Origin: Viscum album
Lineage: Eukaryota > Streptophyta > Magnoliopsida > Santalales > Viscaceae
Assembly (NCBI GenBank): GCA_963277665.1
Contig: OY728122.1
Coordinates: forward strand, 2,126,310,024-2,126,374,023
DNA length: 64,000 nucleotides
Reading direction: 5' to 3'
A program made the translations under genes and the position numbers. The notes under the pieces were generated by a model. It did no database searches, was not told where the DNA came from, and worked only from the letters and a program-made list of their open reading frames with translations. The stretch's first letter is position 1; each line of letters starts with the position of its first letter. Of the stretch, positions 38,761-50,292 are shown piece by piece.

Positions 38761-39215
38761 TACTATACATTCCAAAGGGGTATGATAATGTTGCTCGTTT
38801 TTACGGCGGATTAACGCCTCCTAAAGCGATGTAACTAATTTTTCACTAACGCTTTACAATGAAGTTGATAATGATAAAGCAATTGATTATATGAGATATA
38901 ATTGAAATAATTTTTATATTAATTACATAATTTTCATTATGGAAAGATAAAATGTCATTTTCATTCTAACACTGAAAAATGATAACACATCTAATATTCG
39001 TGTGACTACTACCTTCATGAAGTGATGTGACTTTATTTTAATCACCACACCACATGTGTGGTAAATATATTCATATTTAAATACTAATACATTATATGGG
39101 ATATTAAGAAAATTAATTAAGTAAAAAATAGTATTTACCTCTTTTCCATAATTATGGTTGAAAAAATGGAATCAATATTTATGCATACGTACGACCTAAT
39201 ATATCCATGATAGTA
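38580..39215 (+). repeat. Four decayed ~200-bp leader repeats (D 3' LTR)
   Basis: Copies near 38580, 38788, 38990 and 39178. The first reads CATTCATGTATATGGAGACT, which aligns with the sense-strand F hairpin CGTTCGTGCGTACGTACGAC, mostly through C-to-T and G-to-A changes. The fourth keeps CATACGTACGACCTA. Confidence 0.65.
38726..38760. repeat. (CA)n(TA)n microsatellite
   Basis: About eleven CA followed by about seven TA dinucleotides, inside the D 3' LTR between leader repeats 1 and 2. Confidence 0.85.
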
Positions 39216-40779
39216 ACATGCTTCATTTTATCAGTAGCACATTTCATTATTATTTAGAAAATTATTATTGATATATAAATATTATAATTATGAAATGGTT
39301 AATATTATTTTCAATATTTAAATAATATCCCCTCAAACCAATAGTTATCTTCTAATGTTATTTTTGACACACATGTAAAAAATCATCAAAACACCTGACA
39401 TAAACATGAATTGATTAAGTAATCAAATATAACATGGAAATGAGTGAAATAAATGAATTAATAAACTTGAAAATCATTCTTAAAAAAGTAAATAATTAAA
39501 ATAGGGTTATACTCATAATGACAAATAAGGAACATGAGATGTCAAACTTAGGGAAATGGACATAATTTCAATTTCCTTTCATTGATGAATATTGTACTAT
39601 TATGAAATTAATTTCCATTATATAGATTATATATTACCATTTTATATGTAATATCATGACTTTTTCTTAAATTAGTGTACTTTATGTTTCAATTTGAATT
39701 AGTTCATTAAAGGTGTTTTGAATATAAAATTACCATGTTGTAAAATTAATTTTACAACAACTGTTTCTTTTGTGATTGTTAAAATTCACATGAAACAATC
39801 ACATCATTGAATTGATTTTTCATTAGAAATTAATTTTCTAATTAATTTACAAATCATTTCCTGATAAATATGGTTATTTCATAAATATTATATATTTTTT
39901 AGATTATGTGTTTACTTGGAATGCTATTTTATTAACCGGGGAAATATTGATAAATTTGTATCCTTTAATCTACTAATATTTGATGATAAGGCATATTGAT
40001 TCATTAATCAAATAGAGTACCTAATATATGGGTAATTATTTAGACCTCTAGTGATGGGAAAGACATAATAATATATATCCCATCAATTTATCCATAGGTC
40101 TCATGAGACAAATCATGTTTCCAAATTAATTATGCTTTACCAGTATTGTGAAAGGCCTTGAATATAGAGGTATCACAATGCATGAGATCATGAAATCTAA
40201 TAATTATAAATTTCCATCATTTTTAATTCCATTGTTATTATTATTATCCATGATTTTTTCATAAATATATTATTTCTAGATGCATTTTATTATCATATCA
40301 TTGATTAAATGGAAAGTATGTTTAGTTATTTAACTTTCCATTTTAGTTATGCCTTCTTTATAAATATATTCATGTAATTTAAATGGAACGTGTGTTCACT
40401 TATTTACATTTTAATTTTTATTACTCATATCTATATATGATTTTTTCCTCTATATGTAACACTTACAATGAAAATGAGCACACCCTTATTATTTCTTTTG
40501 CCTAATTGGTGGAGATTAATCCATTTAATGAGGTTTAAAGGATGCATGAAATTTTATGTACAATTGTTTATTTTCTATCCCATATGTAAATTATGTATCA
40601 TGTATGAATATGGTTCCCTAAAAATAATAAACTATTTGGATTCTCGGATTAATGTCCATGAATTAATTATATATGTTATATTTTTCAAAATTAAAATAAT
40701 ATTATAGGGTGGATTGCTTATGCTTGATGTTTTATGGTTTATTCTCTCTAAAATATTGTGTTTATTTAAAATATCAAGG

Positions 40780-43700
40780 TGTTACACATAATCCCAAGTC
40801 TAAATATAAAATTACTTATTTTACCAATGTATTGTATCCATTGTATTTGTGTGTATGAATTATATTATCCACATTGTGAAATATATGTATACTGGTGAAA
40901 ATATTTTGATAGGAGCTCAATTTAATTAAAATTATTTAATGAATAAAATATAATTTTTCGATGAAATGCATTTTTAAACATGTTTTTTAAAATAACTTTG
41001 AATATTATTGAAAATTGACTTGAAAAAATTTATTGATAATTTATTTTAATAAATTAATAATCATCAATGTATTAGTTATCTAGAGTTTAATAATAGATAT
41101 AATATTATTTATGGATAAAAATGGTTATTCTTCACAAACCTGTTTTTATGTCTTAATGAGTATTTATAATTATAAATTAAATAATTTCTTTTTAACTGGT
41201 TTTAATAACAAATTTATATTAGGTATTTAATAAAATATTTTAATATTGTTATTATAGATTTCATAGTGAAACGAATGAATATAAATATTGTTTTATGCTT
41301 AAAAAATACATTTTATAATAATATAATTTCACAATGTATGACACAATAATTTTATTACTAATTTATGACACATAGAAAAATACAATTTGATAAAACTTTT
41401 CCAATTTTATAAATCAAAATTTATTTATTTTTTTGTTGAGGAAACCTAAACTTTTGGTCAAAATTAATAATAAGAATAATAATTTATTGTAATGGCAGTT
41501 ACAAATAAAATGGGTTTAAAGAGGGATTAAACCAAGAGATAAGGGAAATATTGACAAAAAAATTGTATAATTCCAATTATTTGGAGATATTTAGATCATA
41601 TATTATTCTATCTTCTAATTCATTTCCATTTGGAGTCGATTTCAAAAGAATGTGACAATTTATTATTTAAATCATGTAAGTGATTCCATATTTTCCCCTC
41701 CCTCACATTTAAAACGAAAGATACCATCCAAAATTAATCATAAATTTTAGTATTATATATCAAACATGTTCTAAAAAAAACGATTAATATTTTGTGTCCC
41801 AATATCATAGATCCAACATTCTTCATCTGGGACCAATATTTTTATGATTGAGGTGTATGCATAAGGAGGTCTATTAAAGAATATATATCAATCTTATCTG
41901 AGATCTTTCAAATTTATATCTTCCTCCACCATATCTTAAATTTTTGCTTCCATCATAACCTATTTAATATATAATTATATATATATTTAGATTTTATTTT
42001 TACTATTTCACAATCATTATCACTTTCGTTTCCATCAAATGGGAAATCAAAGTACCACTTGTGCATATGTATTGAATACCTCTAACATGTTGCAATATGA
42101 TTCATTTTATAAATAATATAAAATTTATGGATTTAGTGATTTAGATAATAAATATATATGAAATAGATTATATAATTATAATCCTGTAATGATAAAATTT
42201 CATTTATCCTTTTTGTTATAAGAAAAAAATAACACTTACGTGTATGTATGGAATACCATCTCCATGAACTGTGTAATTCATTAATATTAATATAAATTGT
42301 ATGGATAGTTATATATATATATAATGAAAATATATAAAAGTTATACCATTAATGAAATTGTTGATTTTAAGGGACCATGATCAAGGTAAATGTTAAAAAA
42401 TTTCTGAACAGAAGCAGACATGAAAAAAACCCGTTAAAACCTAAAAATAAGGAATTTAAAAAATAATTTTTATTAAATTAGATGTAAAATATTATAAGTT
42501 GGTTACATATAATGATATATTAATTTATATAATTTTATTATATAATTATAATAAATTTATATTTATTATACTAGAGGTTAGAGTGATTATAATGTAAGTC
42601 ATATTTGAGGTGAGTGTATTATTTAAAAAACTAATTTTTTTAGAACTGTTTATCCTTAAATTTAAAATTGGGATATTATATAATTTATCCACTAAATAAT
42701 TATTAAATATTTAATTATTTTTTACTTACTTAAATTAGATTTTTCCTTACATTTTCATCAGTCTAAGTACTCAAATGATTGAATGAATGTTATAAAGGAA
42801 AATAGTATTTGTTTTCCAATTAGGCTAATAATAATATTAATCAATGCCCAAATTTCAAGTAGAATTATTAGAGAAAAGTTTTTAATATTAATCATTGATT
42901 TATTAAATCCATTTTTCCGGTGATTAAATTTTTATAAAATAGTTTAAAAGGATTATTTGGTAATTTTTTATTGAGGTATTTTTTTAATGTTGTGAATGAA
43001 ATATTTGTTTTAGAAAACACCATATAAAATAATTTTACCATAATCCCAAATACTTTTATATTTTACGATTAAATCACAAATTTCCCAATATATTTTAATT
43101 ATTATAACAACATTTTCAGATTTTATATAACTAATTTTACAAAGAAAACAATATTTTATATAATATAAATTCTAGTGATACTTTAAAGGAATTTTCAACC
43201 ACGATAACTACTTTTAAGGCCAATTATACATGATTGGGGATTTGATTATATGATAAAATCACTTTCCATTAATTTTATATTTATTGATTATGATTACTCA
43301 TTTGTGATCAACTCGTTTTATATTCCACGATTTAGGTTATAATGAAAGGATACATTTTTTCATGATATTTTCACATTCATGTGTATAAATAATAATTATA
43401 AGATGAATGGTTCCATTATATCCCTATAATATATTAGGTAATTATTTATTTTTTAGGAGTTAAAAGGGAATATAGGTAGTATTCCCAAAATGAGATTAGG
43501 CCGCACATGAGGTTATCTCATGCCCAAAATATGGTAAATTAGAGTTTATCCGAAGCATGTAGTTGATACATAGGCGGTTAGACACTTCTTAACATGTGAT
43601 TAATGTATTTAGGGTTAGCACTTATATAAGAATTTTTTTTATTAGGAATATTTCACACATTATGCTATTCTTTTATCACATGATTTTATGCTAATATTAT

Positions 43701-44284
43701 TCAATTAATAAATTGGTTCATTGATCCATTTATGAATCATTTAATATGAACTTCAAATCATTATTCCCTAACACGTGATTATGATAAATGAATTTATGAG
43801 TATGGTTTTCAAAAGGTAACCACATGCTATCATTAACTTATGCACACGATGTACTTAAATTACCAATTATAACTCATTTATTTACTATTACTCTATGTAT
43901 GAAGTCACCCATTACTATGTTTCATTTCCCTAGAATATAAAAAAAGATTGTAATATTGTTATATCCAATAAGGGTTCTTGCTGTGAATAATTTATTGGGA
44001 TATAATGTAAATATTTTATGAAATTGTGGTTTATATATAAATTTTTTAAATGACACTAAAACAATATGGCTACTTAGGGATCTTAATGATAGGTAATTAA
44101 TATTCTTCTAATGAGTTGAAATATTTAAGTATGAATTTTTTGGGATACCTCAGTATTATATAATTTTTTTATTATTAATAGTTTCTAATATGAGAAAAAA
44201 TTGTTGTGAACCCATAGGATAATCATATCTATAGAAGGACATACTAAATTAAGGTAAACAAATATTTTTGGTTTTCCATGGAAA
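40780..44284 (+). repeat. Element E: further decayed D/F-type LTR
   Basis: TGTTACACATAATCC at 40780 resembles the F LTR start TGTAACACCCCG. Homology to the D 3' LTR is clear around 41490..41560 (AAATGGGTTTAAAGAGGG against AAATGGATTTATAAAGGG at 38040). Two leader repeats match F (42055, 42235). The 3' end is not resolved and may lie between about 43900 and 46300. No coding motif is seen. The start seems to abut the end of D directly. Confidence 0.5.
42050..42290 (+). repeat. Leader repeats of element E
   Basis: CACTTGTGCATATGTATTG (42058) and ACGTGTATGTATGGAATACC (42239), about 180 bp apart. The second continues ATCTCCATGAACTGTG and aligns nearly base for base with the sense strand of the F copy at 50676..50717, differing mainly at CpG sites. 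Confidence 0.65.
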
Positions 44285-44298
44285 TATATCCCATTTAA

Positions 44299-45572
44299 TA
44301 GCCCGCGGGGGCTGGGTGAGTTGGTTCAAGGCGGTGGCGTCCCATCGCTGAGGTTCCGGGTTCGAGTCCTCACAAAGGCAACACGCACCATTTTCCAGCG
44401 AACCTCTCGTCCCCTCGACTCCGTGGGAACTGGCCCAAGCCCAAGGGTTGGCCACCTTGGGCCTAGCTGGGGGCGTGCGGCGCGCAGGTGGGTAGGCCCG
44501 CCCTATACCTCGTTACCCAAACAACACGTTTAAGAGATTCCAATTTGAAGGGCGCTCTCGGGAGCTCTGCTCTCGGGAACGCCCTAGGGCTTTGCCTTCG
44601 GTGTAGACAGACATCTCTTTGATGCGGACGACGCTGGTTCTCGGTGAGGGGCGGGTCCAAAGGCAGCGGCGTTTCCAGGATTTGGCTTCAGCGGCTTCAG
44701 TCTTCAGCCGCGGTTTTCTTTTCCACACGGAAGCTTCGTGTTTCTCGACTCGGCCTGAGCCTTCGGGCTATTACCTCACAGCGGCAGCAAAGGGGTTTCT
44801 CGGCTCGGCGTCCGGCTGTCTGCGGCGGTGGAGAGGGTTTCTCGGCTTCCAGATTTCAGCGGCAGCGTGGATGGAATTTTCGGTTCGACTTTCAGCTTTC
44901 AGCGGCGGCGGGGTTTTCTTTCTGCTGTGAGGGTAACGGTTCTATGCTGGAACGGCGTCGGCTTCGTACTCATCCTTTGATCTTGTGTTGGTTTACGGAT
45001 CTGGTCGATGGTCTTCGGCAGTGGTCGGAGGCTCCATTTTGGTTAAGATCTACAGATCCGGATGGATCCATGGGACACGTCATCGACGGAATCCATAGAA
45101 AGCGGCGGGCTCTTCCGGCAGTCATGGTAGCTCGAGCAGGTGCGGAGGCGTCGCGGTGGTCGGTTGAAGGTGGCAGAGGGATCGACTTGGGTCTCCCACT
45201 CAGGTGTTTGAGCGGATGTGGAGGTGCATCGCGGTGGGTGGATCCACCAGTCAGGATTGGCGACGGCGATGATTCTGTCAGACAGCGGCGGATGGCGTCA
45301 CAGTGGTTCCGATGACATTGGTGGTTCTGCTCTGCGGTGTTTGAACTAGTCTGTTGGACCTTCGGGTTGTGTTACCTCTTTTCTGGTGATGTTTTTCACT
45401 TGTAATGGGTTTTTCCACTGGGATATCTGATGCTTTGGGTGCGTGTCTCTAAATGGGATTTGTCCCACTGGGCCTACGGGCTTGTAATGGGTTTTACCTT
45501 ACCCAACCCAAAAGGAATTTTTGTCTTTTTTCTTTTTCTTTAATAAAGGGGCTTGACCCCAAACCTTTCTGG
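44299..45572 (+). mobile_element. tRNA-headed 1.27-kb retroposon with 14-bp target duplication
   Basis: Perfect direct repeats TATATCCCATTTAA at 44285..44298 and 45573..45586 flank a sharply bounded GC-rich insert in AT-rich DNA. Such long duplications are typical of target-primed (LINE/SINE) retroposition. The insert starts with a tRNA-like head carrying pol III boxes (44313..44369), continues with a GC-rich body with repeated TTCAGCGGC and GGTTTCTCGGCT words (about 44680..44920) like a plant LINE 5' leader, and ends with a T-rich stretch, TTTAATAAA and the hairpin GGGG-CTTGA-CCCC. No poly(A) tail. A 223-aa open frame (44644..45315) is Arg/Gly/Ser-rich and shows no reverse transcriptase or endonuclease motif. 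It is longer than ordinary SINEs and has no LINE enzymes, so it is probably a chimeric non-autonomous retroposon. Confidence 0.75.
44313..44369 (+). promoter_or_regulatory. Internal pol III promoter (A and B boxes) of the retroposon
   Basis: TGGGTGAGTTGG (44313..44324) fits the A box and GGGTTCGAGTCC (44358..44369) fits the B box, with tRNA-like spacing. The acceptor arms do not pair, so it is tRNA-derived and not a tRNA gene. Confidence 0.75.
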
Positions 45573-45586
45573 TATATCCCATTTAA

Positions 45587-46301
45587 GAAACATGATAGTG
45601 GATAATACCGGGGAAAGACAATCCTATGGGTAATAACTCTAAAAAAAGGAAAATTTGGTATTAAATTGATCATCAGGGGTGGATGATTAGTGGGATTAAT
45701 ATTAAACACTTTTCTAGATTGTACCATGTTATATTATTGGGTCAATTAAAATTTACATTAGGCTTAATTATTATTGATTTTAGTAAATGATGGCGATGGA
45801 AAACCCAGGTTAAAATTATGTTATCATAGATTAAAAATAAGGTGTTATGATTTAGAAATCATATAAGTGATTATATGGTTTTTCATTATTATTATTGTTT
45901 CAAAAACCATGAAACTTTGTTGTAGTATACCGTTAGAACCAGAATAAGTCTTGTTAATATTGAATATGATAGAAAATTCAATGAATCATGAGAAATTTAA
46001 TGTAATGGGACATGGAATAGAAAAACTCTTGGTTATTCTTACAATACATTTGTAATACCTGAATCATGATTATCACCAAAAAAAGCATTTGAGGGGATGA
46101 AATACTATAGAGTCCATTAGGAGGAATATTCCCCAATAATTTACTTTATCAATTGATCCAATATTTACATTGAAATGAACCAGTGCATCTGAAAAGATTT
46201 TTTTAATATTCCACTATTTAGAAAATGGAAAATTTATTTTAGTTTGTCATTATTCAGAAGGAAAAGTTTATCCACGGTGGACTCTTGTCAAAGAAAATGA
46301 G
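45587..46301. other. AT-rich spacer, nothing recognised
   Basis: Continues the target of the retroposon. It may be the tail of E or its flank. The 77-aa minus-strand frame at 45494..45727 runs from the retroposon into this DNA and has no motif. Confidence 0.4.
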
Positions 46302-46769
46302 TCTCACGACCCGTCCTCAGGGCCCGAGCCGTGACTACCCCAAGCCCGCCTTCCATAGGCCAGGGGCGGGTGACTAGCACCAAGGCATAAATCCCGGTTA
46401 AAAGGGAAGGCATTGACTTTGTAAAGTAAACAAACACCACAAAGCAAGCAAGCAGTACAAGTAAATACTAAGTAAAAACTGGGTATAACAATAAGCGTGG
46501 AAAAAGTTAGTGGTTCAGAATACAAACCCAAAATGAAAGTAAAGTACAACTGGAAAGAGAAAATAGCAAATGAAAAGTAAAACCGCAGCGTCGAGCCGTC
46601 CACTGGAATTCCCACCTGAAGGGTGGGTACAGATGGCCTCCACAGCTCCTAGGGTCCAGTCGTCCGCTCCGAGTACGTCCCGCCCAGTGGTCCACCTCGA
46701 GGTACTATCCTGCTCCGCAAGCCTCAACCACGATCAGCGATGTCCGTCATCTGCAACCAACACAACGTA

Positions 46770-46932
46770 GTGCAGGCATAGCCTGTGCAGGGGTGAGTAT
46801 AAGCTACTCAGTAGGGACCCCGAGACCCCCGAAGGTATTCCAGAATCCACAAAGGATAATACACAGAGGAAAGATACAATCACGAAGTAACATTCGACAC
46901 TGCTTAGGTATATGCCCATACATATACCTAAG
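46770..46932 (-). promoter_or_regulatory. Palindrome and leader hairpins (LTR G)
   Basis: CTTAGGTATATG and CATATACCTAAG form a perfect 12-bp inverted repeat around 6 nt (46903..46932), the best preserved copy. Downstream (minus strand) are GAGTA/TACTC and AGGC-TAT-GCCT, in which the outer G-C pair of the A copy (GGGC-TAT-GCCC) has become A-T. Confidence 0.6.
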
Positions 46933-47129
46933 TTATCAATTCCAGCTCGCTCCAACCTCCGAGCCCAAGTACAATCCGGTCCACACAGGAAAGAAAAACG
47001 TAAATCCACACAGGATAGCACACCACAATCGACATATGAAAGCAAAATAGGATTCAGCTCACATAGGTATACTTCTTCGTAAGATGATAGAGATGATAAG
47101 ATATTTGCACTGATTCATCTAAGTTGTCG

Positions 47130-47400
47130 GACCCACAAAGGATCGATAGGTACTAACCCCCGCAATGACCCACAAAGGATCTGATCCACAAAGGATCGAT
47201 AGGTAACTAACCCCTGCAATGACTCACAAAGGATCTGACCCACAAAGGATCGATAGGTAACTGACCCTCGTAAAGACCCACACAGGATCAGACCCACACA
47301 GGATCTGTAGGCGCTGGCCCACACAGGACCGCTGAGTGCTGACCCACACAGGATCGGTAGCACTGATCCACGTAGGATCGCTGAGTGCTGTAGTCGTCGC
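47130..47400 (-). repeat. 53/54-bp tandem repeats in LTR G
   Basis: The plus-strand word CACAAAGGATCGAT recurs at 47134, 47187 and 47241. In all, about ten CACA-AGGATC-like words occur in the zone. It sits at the same LTR position as the unrelated repeat in C (36050..36310). The frames of 82 to 102 aa here simply translate the repeat. Confidence 0.8.
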
Positions 47401-47999
47401 CCTCGAATCCACTGAGGATCTCTGTATAGTCGTCGTCGTAGTAGCAGGCAGCTCTAAGGTTCCTGTACACAACAAGCTCGTTCGGGAGGGTCTGCTCCAC
47501 GAGCCGAGAGGCTGATACATCAACAGACACATAGTCCGGAGTTAATGTATCCAAAAGTTCCGTATCGTCAACAGGAACTCAACGTCGCAGACGGCGCGTC
47601 AATCGGATGCCCGGTCTGAGAGTTATTGGCTTTTTCATCCCAGGGGCCCAGTTGGTTTTTAAGTCAAAATCAACCCGACCGTACTCCAACTACATCCAAA
47701 CCTAGAGCGGAGTAAGTCAAAAGACCCATCTCACTAAGATGAATCCATCAAAGTCGACGGCACATCAATCGGACGTCCGGAGCTCAAGTTATAGGTGTTT
47801 CCGCTCCGAGGGCCATGTTGGTTTCGTGTACGAACCAACCCGACCTAACCCAAAGTCCTTCGAAACCTTGAGTGCGATATAAATAAACGACCGTCTCGAT
47901 CCAAGGATCGCATCGCAACTGACGGTGCGTCGATCGGAGGTCTGTAGCTCAAGTTACGGGCAACGGACCGAAGGAGGTCTGTTATTAAGGGGTTCGGGC

Positions 48000-48689
48000 C
48001 CGGGCCGACCCGGCCCGATACCCCCAGGGTCGGCCTGAACCGGGGCGACCTGAACCGGGTCTGGGTCCGGCCCGCCTAGGCGCGGACCGGCCTGGCTAGC
48101 ACTACCCGGCCCGGCCGGCGCGGCACGGCGCGGCCTGGTCGCGGCCTGGGCGCGGCCCGGCCTGGCGGTCCGGGCTGGCGGACTGGCCAGGGTAGCCGCC
48201 CGGCACGCGGCGCGCTGGCCAGGGACTCGTCCGAACGGCCGAGCCGTTACGGGGTGGGGGGGGGGGGGGGCGCTGCCCCCCCCGTGATGAAAACTGTGAC
48301 ACCTTAATGGGGCCGCTCATCCGGTCGTCCGGGGGATTGTAACCCCCATCTTTTCCTGGTCCGGTCGGCCCGCTCCGGTCGGCTGGCTTCTGCCGCCGCA
48401 GGACCGGCTAGCCGGTCCCACCTGCTCCGACGCCGGCGGCCTGAAACCGGCCGCTGGTTCCCCTGCTCCGTAGTGGCCCGGAACCGGCCGCGGCCTTCGT
48501 CCGGCGTGACACGACGGCACCGCGCCCCTCCACCGCGGCCCCGCTCCGGCCACGGTGCCTCTGAGCACCTCCGGCGCGGCGCGACGGCACCGTGTCTTTT
48601 GTTCATCTTCTATGGCGCGGCGCGACGGCGGCGTAGATTTATTGTTTCCAACGGCGTGGTGCGACGGCGCCGCGCTTCTCCGCTCTTCC
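48000..48689. other. GC-rich island with poly-G tract (LTR G)
   Basis: Dense CCGGCC, GGCGCGGC and CGACGGC words with GGGG-T-G15 at 48251..48270. Open frames on both strands (for example 100 aa at 48304..48606, minus) are compositional. Confidence 0.65.
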
Positions 48690-50292
48690 TGTAGAGACCC
48701 GAAGCTTAACGTACATAGACATTACATTACTTTTGCAGAATACTTAGTACATAACAAAAACACACACACAAGGACCGTAATTGTTTATTGTCTTTGGAAA
48801 CTCGGAATATAATCTTCTAATCGTGGTGAAAGATCTTCAACATCTCCCATAAAGATCTTCCCTTTTTTTTCTTACCTAAAACCTATGTTTATATCCTGGG
48901 GAAAAGAAAACATAAAAGGGTGAGCTCAAATGCTCAGTAAGGGTAAACAAAAGAAATATCAATCACATCATATTCATAAGAACATAACATTTTGGAAATC
49001 TTACCCTGCAAAAGAGATCATAATTTCATAACATGGGATAAATCATGGTAGTGAAATCTAATCCCAATAATCATAACATAAAACATAAAACTTTGTGGCA
49101 TACACACATAATCATAGAGAATCATTTCTTATTAGTCAAGACTCATTGGCAAGACTATCTTAGTGGACAAAGTCCCTTTTTGAACCGAGTTCACTCCTCG
49201 TTTCAGTCCTGTTTTACGGAACCGGTTTAACCTGCCGTTCCAGCCATGTCTATCTCATGAGATATAAAATCTTTACCCAATACATTGGAGATAGATATAG
49301 GTCCCACCCATCTCATAATGAAACCATTCTTATGTGTGCCACAAAATCGTAAATCATACATCATTGCATAACCCATGTAATAAAAATGGGATTCTTAAAC
49401 AACATGGCATCATAAAACAATTCATATAAGATAAAGGAATTCATAAAAATATTTCCATCATAACATAATCAAATACATGTAATAATAGGGATAGAAACAG
49501 AACCCTATATTATCTTAGATGGAAGATAATTTTGATAAAACTCTTGAACTCCGTTCTTGAGGAAAATATCCTTTGTACTTCAAAAACACTTTTCCTTTCT
49601 TAACATGTCATAAAATTCTAAACTAAGAGAAGTTGATTAAAAATAAACATTAAAACTTGTAAAGGAAGCTTCTTGGAAATAATGTTTTAAAAATCCATTC
49701 ATGCCGTATATGTTAAAAAAAAATTCTTTTCGTACTTTTGTCGGAAAAGTCAAAAAGTACCTTGTATGAAAAACGACAAAAGATTCCTTTCATATATTTT
49801 ACTAAAAACTCACCGAAGGGTAAAATTGGATTTAAACAATTATAGGTGGATGGAAATAAAATTACATATTGAGGAAACATGGATGTGGATGATAAAATAC
49901 ACCCCAGTAAATACCAAAGTATAAACAATCTCGGATAAAAATGAGATTCTGATATTTCCCTTACCTTAGGTCCGATTAGCCTCCTAAGTGTATGAAAATC
50001 CTGTATAATGATTTAAATAATGTCATTGACTTATTCCAAAATCATACTCATTGTTATTATATCATATATGGTTCACTTATGACTTTATTTTACCCGTTCT
50101 TTTGTAAATTCCATGTTAAAGAGCGTTTTGGGTAAAATCGTTTCATTTGTCGTCCGTTTTTTGACTTGTAATTATTCATATGATTACTTAGATCATGATT
50201 ACTTAATTACAGAATATAAAACATGATTCATATATAATATATATTCAGAATATACATATATATAATAGATTAGTAAATGGAAAGAAATACAC

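Larger units (their letters stand above)
6866..40786 (+). mobile_element. Element D: ancient Ty3/gypsy retrotransposon split by nested insertions
   Basis: Two diverged LTRs (6866..10307, and 24924..25067 plus 37345..40786) enclose a decayed primer site, gag/protease remnants and pol remnants in the order gag, protease, reverse transcriptase, RNase H, integrase. Without the insertions (A at 12324..21974; C with B at 25068..37344) it is about 12.0 kb. LTR homology is visible at several points: the start, the ATAATCATTTGAAA segment (7108 and 37440), the CACCTCTCTCCTC-type leader start (7912 and 38249), the four leader repeats and the CTTAC..TTTCTCC-type segment near the 3' end (10033 and 40461). 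No clear target duplication remains. Every frame is full of stops, so it is a fossil. Confidence 0.75.
37345..40786 (+). repeat. Element D 3' LTR, right part
   Basis: Resumes D after solo LTR C and aligns with 7028..10307. It includes the leader start (CACCCCTCTCCTC near 38247), four leader repeats (38580..39215) and the CTTAC..TTTC segment near the 3' end. The end is placed at GTGTTACA. A 79-aa frame at 40468 lies in this LTR and shows no motif. Confidence 0.65.
46302..48689 (-). repeat. Element G: LTR of the A/C type, cut by array F
   Basis: Read on the minus strand, the 3' end is GTCGTGAGA (46302), preceded by the conserved GGCGGGCTTGGGGTAGTCAC, as in C and A. No primer site follows, so it is a 3' or solo LTR. 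Moving 5' it has leader hairpins and palindrome (46770..46932), a tandem-repeat zone (47130..47400) and a GC island (48000..48689) with a 15-base G run (48256..48270). Array F begins at 48690; the rest of G should lie beyond the right edge of the window. Confidence 0.8.

Noticed and set aside
44301..44380. Functional tRNA gene at the retroposon head, and at 53578 and 60018
   Set aside because: A and B boxes are present but the acceptor arms do not pair and no clean anticodon arm is seen. They are SINE-type tRNA derivatives.
44644..45315. 223-aa open frame in the retroposon body
   Set aside because: GC-rich DNA has few stops. The frame has no domain or conserved motif and crosses what looks like an untranslated LINE-type leader.
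47115..47554. 82- to 102-aa minus-strand open frames with repeated SFVGQILCGSL-like units
   Set aside because: They translate the 53/54-bp minisatellite of LTR G in more than one frame. No evidence of coding.
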